Assembly: GCF_900156465.1 (NCBI RefSeq)
Contig: NZ_LT707064.1
Coordinates: 1,958,001-2,022,000 of the forward strand
Direction of reading: 5' to 3'
DNA: 64,000 nt
DNA from: Pseudomonas sp. 7SR1
Lineage (GTDB): Bacteria > Pseudomonadota > Gammaproteobacteria > Pseudomonadales > Pseudomonadaceae
Shown: piece after piece, positions 7,963-15,900 of the stretch
Position numbering within the stretch: the stretch's first letter is position 1
How the letters are laid out: the number at the start of each line of letters is the position of its first letter
Translations under genes and position numbers: made by a program
The notes under the pieces: generated by a model
The model's input: the letters and a program-made list of their open reading frames with translations, nothing else
What the model was told of the DNA's origin: nothing
Databases searched by the model: none

Positions 7963-8916
7963 TCAACGAGTCTTGAGCTTCTGATCGATGGCATCCATCA
8001 GCATCCCGCCGATGTCGGTGCCAAACGCATTGTCGATCTCGCGGATGCAGGTCGGGCTGGTGACGTTGATTTCCGTCAGGTGCTCGCCGATCACGTCCAG
8101 TCCTACGAACAGCAGGCCTTTTTCGCGCAACGTCGGGCCGACCTGGGCGGCGATCCAGCGGTCCTTCTCGGTCAGCGGGCGCGCCTCGCCACGGCCGCCG
8201 GCTGCCAGGTTGCCGCGGGTTTCGCCGGCTGCGGGAATACGGGCCAGGCAATAATCCACCGGTTCGCCGTCGATCATCAGGATGCGCTTGTCGCCATCGA
8301 CGATGGCCGGCAGGTAAGCCTGGATCATGATCTGCTGCTTGCCGTGCAGGGTCAGGGTTTCCAGGATCACCGACAGGTTGGGATGGCCGGCGGTGTGGCG
8401 GAAGATCGAGGAGCCGCCCATGCCGTCCAGCGGCTTGAGGATCACGTCGCCGTGATGATCGGCGAACTCGCGCAATACATCCGGGCGTCGGCTGACGATG
8501 GTCGGTGGCGTGCAGTGCGGGAACAGCGTGGCGAACAGCTTTTCGTTGCAGTCGCGCAGGCTCTGGGGCTTGTTGACCACCAGCACGCCGGCGTTTTCGG
8601 CCTGCTCGAGCAGGTAGGTGGAATACACGAACTCCATGTCGAAGGGTGGATCCTTGCGCATCAGGATCACGTCCAGGTCGCTGAGCAGTGCATCGCTTTC
8701 CTCGCCCAGTTCAAACCACTTTTGCGGGTCGGCGAAGACTTTCAGCGGCTTCATCCGCGCCCGCGCCTGGCCTTCGGCCTGGTAGAGGTCGCGCTGTTCC
8801 ATGTAGAACAGCTCCCAGCCGCGCTTCTGGGCGGCCAGCAACATGGCCAGCGAGCTATCCTTTTTATAGGAAATGCTGGCGATAGGGTCCATGACAATGC
8901 CGACGCGTACGCTCAT
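7963..8916 (-). CDS. gshB: Glutathione synthetase
   Basis: 317 residues starting MSVRVGIVMDPIASISYKKDSS. An ATP-grasp enzyme that joins gamma-glutamylcysteine and glycine in the cytosol. The family blocks are GWELFYMEQRDL, RKDPPFDMEFVYSTYLLE, VVNKPQSLRDCNEKLF, the ATP-grasp segment VILKPLDGMGGSSIF, and the C-terminal GLLFVGLDVIGEHLTEINVTSPT. The length is as in E. coli GshB. It is divergent from pilG over a 225-bp gap that must hold both promoters. Confidence 0.97.
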   Translation of the reverse strand: MSVRVGIVMDPIASISYKKDSSLAMLLAAQKRGWELFYMEQRDLYQAEGQARARMKPLKVFADPQKWFELGEESDALLSDLDVILMRKDPPFDMEFVYSTYLLEQAENAGVLVVNKPQSLRDCNEKLFATLFPHCTPPTIVSRRPDVLREFADHHGDVILKPLDGMGGSSIFRHTAGHPNLSVILETLTLHGKQQIMIQAYLPAIVDGDKRILMIDGEPVDYCLARIPAAGETRGNLAAGGRGEARPLTEKDRWIAAQVGPTLREKGLLFVGLDVIGEHLTEINVTSPTCIREIDNAFGTDIGGMLMDAIDQKLKTR

Positions 8917-9141
8917 GGCTTGGTTCCTCGAAAAAACTGATGGGCATGAATGCCGTGAAAAAGTGGCGTCAGAGTGGCGCCCGGCGAATTGTCGGTCAAG
9001 GAAAAACCATCGCGCCGAGCGGCCGATAGCCCGGCGCTGGAGACTGTGCTAAAAAGGCTGCCATGTGGCGCGCGGGCCTTGAACATCAAGGGCTTGCGCC
9101 GTCGGTCGCATTTACGCGTTAAAAACCGGTTCGCAGTGGCA

Positions 9142-9570
9142 ATGGCAGAGCATCTTACGCAACAGCAACCCAGCGCCTTGAAGGTCATGGTCATCGATGA
9201 CTCGAAGACCATTCGCCGCACCGCCGAAACCTTGCTGCGCAACGTGGGTTGCGAAGTGATCACGGCTGTCGACGGTTTCGATGCCCTGGCCAAGATTGCC
9301 GACCATCATCCAGGCATCATCTTCGTCGACATCATGATGCCGCGCCTGGATGGCTACCAGACCTGCGCCTTGATCAAGAACAACAGCGCCTTCAAGGCCA
9401 CGCCGGTGATCATGCTGTCTTCCCGCGACGGCCTGTTCGACAAGGCCAAGGGACGTATTGTCGGCTCCGATCAATTTTTGACCAAGCCTTTCAGCAAGGA
9501 AGAACTGCTGGGCGCGATACAGGCCCATGTCCCGGGCTTTGCCGCTGTCCAGCCGCACCAGGCACATTAA
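9142..9570 (+). CDS. pilG: PilG, CheY-like response regulator of twitching motility
   Basis: 142 residues from the ATG at 9142 (MAEHLTQQQPSALKVMVIDDS); the open frame extends upstream to 8974 without a plausible family start. A single receiver domain has the phospho-acceptor Asp63 in FVDIMMPRLDGYQT, the acidic pair DD19-20, and the conserved Lys115 in FLTKPFSKEEL. PilG is phosphorylated by ChpA; in P. aeruginosa it promotes pilus extension through PilB and raises cAMP by way of FimL/CyaB. It is first of pilG-pilH-pilI-pilJ-chpA-chpC. Confidence 0.96.
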   Translation: MAEHLTQQQPSALKVMVIDDSKTIRRTAETLLRNVGCEVITAVDGFDALAKIADHHPGIIFVDIMMPRLDGYQTCALIKNNSAFKATPVIMLSSRDGLFDKAKGRIVGSDQFLTKPFSKEELLGAIQAHVPGFAAVQPHQAH

Positions 9571-9618
9571 ATGACGCTCGGCCACGGGGCCTGGGGGTCG
9601 ACAAGAATGGGGAACACC

Positions 9619-9984
9619 ATGGCACGAATTCTGATCGTCGATGATTCGCCGACCGAAATGTACAAGCTGACCGGCATGCTGGAAAAGCACGGTCATCAGG
9701 TCCTGAAGGCCGAGAACGGCGCCGACGGCGTGGCCCTGGCCCGCCAGGAAAAACCCGACGCGGTACTGATGGACATCGTCATGCCCGGCCTCAATGGTTT
9801 CCAGGCGACCCGCCAGCTCACCAAGGACCCGGACACCGGCCATATCCCGGTGATCATCATCACCACCAAGGACCAGGAAACCGACAAGGTCTGGGGCACG
9901 CGCCAGGGCGCCAAGGATTACCTGACCAAGCCGGTGGACGAAGAAACCCTGATCAAGACCCTCAATAACGTGCTGGCGGGTTGA
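9619..9984 (+). CDS. pilH: PilH, CheY-like response regulator
   Basis: 121 residues from the ATG at 9619 (MARILIVDDSPTEMYKLTGML), the usual PilH length. Single receiver domain with acidic residues DD8-9, phospho-acceptor Asp52 in VLMDIVMPGLNGFQATR, and Lys104 in YLTKPVDEETL. In P. aeruginosa PilH counteracts PilG, acting as a phosphate sink or retraction regulator. It lies 48 bp after pilG and 10 bp before pilI. Confidence 0.96.
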   Translation: MARILIVDDSPTEMYKLTGMLEKHGHQVLKAENGADGVALARQEKPDAVLMDIVMPGLNGFQATRQLTKDPDTGHIPVIIITTKDQETDKVWGTRQGAKDYLTKPVDEETLIKTLNNVLAG

Positions 9985-9994
9985 TGACGCGGCC

Positions 9995-10534
9995 ATGAGC
10001 CCATCCCTGACCGCGTTCGAACTGCTGTTGCAGATCGATCGGCGCTGCCGGTCCCTGGCGGCGGACTTGCCGTCCCAGCCGACCCTGCACCACAGCTGGA
10101 GCGGCATCGGTTTTCGCCTGGGAGAGAACTGGTACGTGGCGCCCATGGGAGAGGTCAGCGAAGTGCTGCATGAGCCGCGCCACACGCACCTGCCCGGGGT
10201 CAAGCCCTGGGTGCGCGGCGTGGCCAACCTGCGCGGGCGGTTGTTGCCCCTGATGGACCTCTGCGGCTTTTTCGGTCATGAACTGTCGGCGGTGCGCAAA
10301 CAACGGAGGGTGCTGGTGGTGGACCACGACGAGATATTCGCCGGGTTGCTGGTAGATGAAGTCCTGGGGTTGCAGCATTTCGCCCAGGACAGCCTGGAGC
10401 CGACGCTGGCGGACGACTGCGACGGCCCGGAGGCGGCCTTCGTCAAGGGCCGGTTTCGCGGCGAGCGGCAGTGGCAGGTGTTCAGCCCTTTCGCCCTGAC
10501 GCGGTCGGCGGGTTTCATGGATGTGGCGATTTGA
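9995..10534 (+). CDS. pilI: PilI, CheW-like coupling protein
   Basis: A 179-residue CheW-domain protein that should link the receptor PilJ to the kinase ChpA. CheW features are WYVAPMGEVSEVL, the loop LPGVKPWVRGVANLRGRLLPLMDL (typical G-V-x-N-x-R-G core), VLVVDHDEIFAGLLVDEVLGL and the C-terminal WQVFSPFALTRSAGFMDVAI. The length and the RRCRSLAADLP N-terminus match PilI rather than the second coupling protein ChpC. A 151-bp gap holding a REP pair separates it from pilJ. Confidence 0.94.
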   Translation: MSPSLTAFELLLQIDRRCRSLAADLPSQPTLHHSWSGIGFRLGENWYVAPMGEVSEVLHEPRHTHLPGVKPWVRGVANLRGRLLPLMDLCGFFGHELSAVRKQRRVLVVDHDEIFAGLLVDEVLGLQHFAQDSLEPTLADDCDGPEAAFVKGRFRGERQWQVFSPFALTRSAGFMDVAI

Positions 10535-10552
10535 CGAGATGCAGCGCAGGCC

Positions 10553-10641
10553 CTTGTAGGAGCGAGCTTGCTCGCGATAGCGGTGGGTCAGTCAGAACTG
10601 ACTGATCCAAGGCTATTGCGAGCAAGCTCGCTTGCACATGG
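10553..10641. repeat. REP inverted pair between pilI and pilJ
   Basis: TAGGAGCGAGCTTGCTCGCGA and the inverse TTGCGAGCAAGCTCGCTTGC are separated by about 35 bp that itself contains the small palindrome GTCAGTCAGAACTGACTGA. It lies inside the pil-chp transcription unit, where such structures often tune the ratio of upstream to downstream message. Confidence 0.82.
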
Positions 10642-10685
10642 GACCACGGTGAGTGAGTTGGACTGGGTAGCACAGGCGAAAATCG

Positions 10686-12746
10686 ATGATCAAAGCAAAC
10701 ACAGGCAAGCCACTGGAAGCATCGCGCAGTCGTTCGCAGATCATCGTGCTGTTCGTCGCGCTGATCGTCTTCATCATGCTGCTGTTCGCCAATTTCGCCT
10801 ACCTCAACACCCAGTCCACCTACGACAAGCAGTACATCGGTCATGCGGGAGAGTTGCGGGTGCTGTCCCAGCGCATCGCCAAGAACGCCACCGAGGCCGC
10901 CGCCGGCAAGGCTGCGGCGTTCAAGTTGCTGAGCGATGCACGCAATGATTTCGCCCAGCGCTGGGGCTATCTCAAGCAAGGTGACCCGGTGACGGGCCTG
11001 CCTCCGGCACCTACCACCCTGCGCCCCCAGATGCGCGCCGTGCAGCTGGATTGGGAGCGCCTGCTCAAGAACACCGACGCCATCCTGTCCAGTGAACAGA
11101 CGGTGCTGTCGCTGCACCAGGTGGCGGCGACCCTGGCTGAAACCGTGCCGCAACTGCAGGTCGAATACGAAAAAGTCGTCGAGATCCTGTTGCAGCGCGG
11201 CGCGCCAGCGTCCCAGGTGGCCATGGCCCAGCGTCAGTCGTTGTTGGCCGAGCGCATTCTCGGTGCGGTGAACACGGTGCTGGCGGGCGACGAAAACGCC
11301 AGCCAGGCCGCCGACACGTTCGGCCGCGATGCCGCGCGTTTCGGCCAGGTGCTCAACGGCATGCTGCAAGGCGACGCGGCCTTGAAGATTTCCCAGGTCC
11401 AGGATCGCGACGCCCGGGCCCGCCTCAGTGAAATCAGCGAGCTTTTCGAATTCGTCTCGGGCTCGGTGGACGAAATCCTCGAAACCTCGCCGGAGCTGTT
11501 CAAGGTTCGGGAGTCGGCGGGCAACATCTTCAACCTGTCGCAGACCCTGCTCGACGAAGCCTCGCACCTGACCACGGCTCTCGAGAACCTGGCCGGAGGC
11601 CGCTCGGTCCATGCCATCGGCGGTTATGTGCTGGGCCTGCTGGCGTTGGCCTCGATTATCCTGATCGGCCTGGTCATGGTCCGGGAAACCAATCGGCAGT
11701 TGCGCGAAACCGCGGAAAAGAACGAGCGCAACCAGAACGCGATCATGCGTCTGCTGGATGAAATCGCCGACCTGGCTGATGGCGACCTGACCGTCACGGC
11801 CTCGGTGACCGAGGATTTCACCGGCACCATCGCCGACTCCATCAATTATTCGGTGGACCAGTTGCGCGATCTGGTCGCCACCATCAACCTCACCGCCGGC
11901 CAGGTCGCCGCGGCGGTGCAGGAAACCCAGGCCACCGCCATGCACCTGGCCCAGGCTTCCGAGCACCAGGCCCAGCAAATCAGCGAAGCTTCGACTTCAA
12001 TCAATGAAATGGCCCAGTCCATCGACCAGGTATCGGCCAACGCCGCCGAGTCGTCGGCGGTGGCCGAACGCTCGGTGGAAATCGCCAACAAGGGCAACGA
12101 GGTGGTGCACAACACCATTCATGGCATGGACAACATTCGCGAGCAGATCCAGGACACCGCCAAGCGCATCAAGCGCCTGGGCGAGTCTTCCCAGGAAATC
12201 GGCGACATTGTCAGCCTGATCGACGACATCGCCGACCAGACCAACATCCTGGCCCTCAATGCTGCGATCCAGGCGTCCATGGCCGGTGATGCCGGGCGTG
12301 GTTTCGCGGTGGTGGCCGATGAGGTGCAGCGGTTGGCGGAGCGTTCCTCGGCGGCGACCCGACAGATCGAAACGCTGGTGCGGGCGATCCAGGCCGACAC
12401 CAACGAGGCGGTGATTTCCATGGAGCAGACCACCAGCGAAGTGGTGCGCGGTGCCCGCCTGGCCCAGGATGCCGGGGTGGCCCTGGAGGAAATCGAAGGG
12501 GTGTCCAAGACCCTCGCGGCGCTGATCCAGAGCATTTCCAACGCCGCGCGGCAACAGACCACCTCGGCGGGGCAGATTTCCCTGACCATGAACGTGATCC
12601 AGCAGATCACCACGCAGACTTCATCCGGCTCAACCGCCACGGCTGAGAGCATTGGCAACCTGGCGAAAATGGCCAGCCAGCTGCGCCGTTCGGTGTCGGG
12701 GTTTACCTTGCCGGCGGCACCTGTGGTTGAGGAGGACAAGGGGTGA
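10686..12746 (+). CDS. pilJ: PilJ, methyl-accepting chemoreceptor of the Pil-Chp system
   Basis: 686 residues. The first membrane helix is at about 17-40 ([22 protein letters not shown]). A periplasmic region of about 270 residues contains two PilJ-type sensing modules ([23 protein letters not shown] and RQSLLAERI). The second membrane helix is at about 318-340, followed by a HAMP domain and a long signalling coiled coil. Its tip [31 protein letters not shown] is the kinase-contact hairpin. It senses pilus engagement or PilA at the cell pole in P. aeruginosa. No pilK methyltransferase or chpB methylesterase accompanies it here. Confidence 0.96.
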   Translation: MIKANTGKPLEASRSRSQIIVLFVALIVFIMLLFANFAYLNTQSTYDKQYIGHAGELRVLSQRIAKNATEAAAGKAAAFKLLSDARNDFAQRWGYLKQGDPVTGLPPAPTTLRPQMRAVQLDWERLLKNTDAILSSEQTVLSLHQVAATLAETVPQLQVEYEKVVEILLQRGAPASQVAMAQRQSLLAERILGAVNTVLAGDENASQAADTFGRDAARFGQVLNGMLQGDAALKISQVQDRDARARLSEISELFEFVSGSVDEILETSPELFKVRESAGNIFNLSQTLLDEASHLTTALENLAGGRSVHAIGGYVLGLLALASIILIGLVMVRETNRQLRETAEKNERNQNAIMRLLDEIADLADGDLTVTASVTEDFTGTIADSINYSVDQLRDLVATINLTAGQVAAAVQETQATAMHLAQASEHQAQQISEASTSINEMAQSIDQVSANAAESSAVAERSVEIANKGNEVVHNTIHGMDNIREQIQDTAKRIKRLGESSQEIGDIVSLIDDIADQTNILALNAAIQASMAGDAGRGFAVVADEVQRLAERSSAATRQIETLVRAIQADTNEAVISMEQTTSEVVRGARLAQDAGVALEEIEGVSKTLAALIQSISNAARQQTTSAGQISLTMNVIQQITTQTSSGSTATAESIGNLAKMASQLRRSVSGFTLPAAPVVEEDKG

Positions 12747-12778
12747 CTGGGCGCACTTTCCTGGCCGCAGAGATCTTC

Positions 12779-12912
12779 TGTGGCGAGGGGATTTATCCCC
12801 GTTGGGCTGCGCAGCAGCCCCAAAAAAGGTCATCCTGAAACACAGGTTGATATCGGTATCGTCAGGGGCCGCTTGGCGCCCCAACGGGGATGAGTCCCCT
12901 CGCCACAGGGTT
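12779..12912. repeat. Paired TGTGGCGAGGGG-type repeat between pilJ and chpA
   Basis: TGTGGCGAGGGGATTTATCC at the left and its near inverse GGGATGAGTCCCCTCGCCAC at the right enclose the inner arms CCGTTGGGCTGCGCAGCAGC and GCTTGGCGCCCCAACGG. The whole gap of about 130 bp can fold as one long hairpin. Related single copies occur at 1.5, 28.0, 32.9 and 53.5 kb. Confidence 0.75.
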
Positions 12913-12954
12913 GATTTGTACCCTTGGCCTGTCACGGGTTGATTTGGAGTGGTT

Positions 12955-15900
12955 ATGGGTGATCGGCACGACTATGTGGCCCTGGAGTGGGTCAAGGGCG
13001 AGATTGCCGAAACGCTGAAGCAGGCCCACCTGGCCCTCAACCGCCTGGTGGAGGATCCGCAGGCGTCGGATGCCCTCGGCCAATGCCTGGCTTGTATTCA
13101 TCAGGTCCACGGCGGCCTGCAGATGGTCGAGTTCTACGGCGCGGCGTTGCTGGCCGAAGAAATGGAGCAGCTGTGCGCCGCCTTGCGGGACAACCTCATC
13201 GCCCATCGTGACGAGGCCATCAGCCTGCTGAGCCAGGCCCTGGGACAACTGCCGATGTACCTGGACCGTGTCCAGAGCGCGCGCCGGGACTTGCCGCTGG
13301 TGGTGCTGCCGCTGATCAACGATCTGCGCAGCGCCCGGGGCGAGGGCCTGCTGTCGGAAACCAGCCTGTTCAGCCCGGAACTGCCAGAGATCGCCCCGCT
13401 CAGCGAAGCGGCCCTGAAGCGGCTCGAACCGCCGGAGTTGCCCAACACCCTGCGCAAGTTGCGCCAGACCCTGCAAATGGCCCTGGTGGGGCTGTTGCGC
13501 GAACAGGACGACGCCACGCACCTGGGTTACCTGACCAAAGTCTTCCACCGCCTCGAAGGGCTGTGCGCCGGGGCGCCGCTCAATGCGCTGTGGCAGGTGG
13601 CGTCGGCGCTGGTCGAAGGCATGCGCGATGGACGCATCGCCAACAGCCCGGCCCTGCGCAGCCTGTTCAAGGAAGCCGACAAGGAGCTCAAGCGTCTGCT
13701 GGAACAGGGCATGCCGGGGATCAACCAACCGGCACCGCCTCATTTGCTCAAGAGCTTGTTGTTCTATATTGCCAAGGCCGAACATCCCAGCGGGCAGATG
13801 CAGATCATGAAAGAACGCTACTCACTGGACGACGCGCTACCTGACAGCGCCATGGTCGACGAAGAACGCGCGCGCCTGGCCGGGCCCGACCGCGATGCCA
13901 TGCGCTCGGTGCTCACCGCGCTTTGCGAAGAGCTGGTGCGGGTCAAGGAGCGGCTCGACCTGTTCGTACGCAGCGATCGCCAGCACGCCTCGGAGCTGGA
14001 CAGCCTGCTGGCCCCCCTGCGACAGATCGCCGACACCCTGGCGGTGCTGGGTTTCGGTCAGCCGCGCAAGGTCATCATCGATCAACTGGCGGTGGTGCTG
14101 AGCCTCGCCCAGGGGCAGCGCGAGCCGGACGACGCGACCCTGATGGATGTGGCCGGTGCCTTGCTCTATGTCGAAGCCACCCTGGCCGGCATGGTCGGCA
14201 CCGTCGAGCCCGAGAGTCCGGAAGACAACCACCTGCCCACCACCGACCTGACCCAGATCCACCAGATCGTCATCAAGGAAGCCCACACCTGCCTGCAACA
14301 GGCCAAGGACATGATCGTCGACTACATCGAGGCCGACTGGAACAGCGAGCAACTGCAGGCCTTGCCCGCCTTGCTGACCCAGGTGCGCGGCGCGCTGGCC
14401 ATGATCCCCCTGGGGCGCGCCGCCGGCCTGGTGGAGGCCTGCAATGGCTTTATCCGCGACCATCTGCTGCTGGAACGGGCCCAGCCGGGCTGGGAGGAAC
14501 TCGACCATCTGGCGGATGTGATCAGTGGCCTCGAATATTATCTGGAGCGCTTGAGCGAGGACCCGCAGAACCCCGGTGAGTCGCTGCTCGATGAGGTGGA
14601 GCGAAGCCTGGCGGCCCTCGGTTATTTCCCCGACGAAGCGCGGGTGCCATTGCTTGACGATGTGCTGAGCCCCAACGAGGCGCAGCTCATGCAGGACTTG
14701 CAGGAGCTGGATGACCCGCAGACCGTGCAGTCCCTGGCCGAAGTGCTGGCCAGCCCGGTCTCGGCGGTCAATCCCCCGGCACGCAGTACGCCGGGCAGCC
14801 TGCTGCCACCGCCGATGGACGAACATCCGGTGGACGACGAATTGCGCGAAGTCTTCCTTGAAGAAGCCGAGGAAGTGCTGGATGTGCTGCGCGAATATCT
14901 GCCCCGCTGGACGGCCCGTCCCGACGATCATGGCGCCCTGGGCGAACTGCGCCGGGCCTTCCATACCCTCAAGGGCAGTGGTCGCATGGTGCGGGCGCTG
15001 GTGCTGGGGGAGTTGGCCTGGGCGGTGGAAAACCTGCTCAATCGCGTTCTGGAGCGCAGCGTCGAACCGGGATCATCGGTGCAGCAGTTGATCGACGACA
15101 CGGTGCGACTGCTTCCCGCCCTGGTGGCCGAATTCGCCGCCCATCGCCAGCGCCAGCGCGACGATGTCGACCGTCTGGCTGCCCGCGCCCATGCCCTTGC
15201 CAGGGGCAGCGACGAAGAGGATGAAGACGAGCGGGACGTGACCGCCCTCGACCCTTTGCTGCTGAAAATCTTCGACAACGAAGCCCAAGGCCATCTCGCC
15301 AGCCTGCAGCGTTTCCTCGACCAGGCCGCCGAGCATTTGCCGTTGCAGGCCGGCGACGAATTGCAGCGGGCCCTGCACACCCTCAAGGGCAGTGCGTTCA
15401 TGGCTGGCGTGTTGCCCATCGCCGAACTGGCCGGGGCGATGGACCAGCTCGCCCGGGAATATCGGGCGCACCTGATTGCCCTCGACCTGGATGAGGTGGA
15501 ATGCCTGCTGGAGGCCGAGGGGCTGCTGCGCGTGGGGCTGCGCCAGTTGCAGAGCGACCCGCTGGCGCCGATACCCGGCGCCGAGGACCTGATCCAGCGC
15601 ACCCAGGCCCTGTTGGCCGAGCGCCTGCAAGCGGCCCTCGACGCACCGGACAAAGGCCTGCGGCCCAAGCGGGATCCGCAACTGATCAACGATTTCCTCG
15701 CCCAGGGCATGGACATCCTGCTGGATGCCGAGAGCCTGTTGCAGCGTTGGCAGGAACACCCCGGCCAAGGCCTGGAACTGAGCGCGCTGCTGGATGAGTT
15801 GACCACCCTCGGTGAAGGTGCGCACCTGGCTGAGCTGCATTCGATGGATGAGCTGTGCGAAGCCTTGCTCGACCTCTACGGGGCAGTGGAGGAAAGCAGT

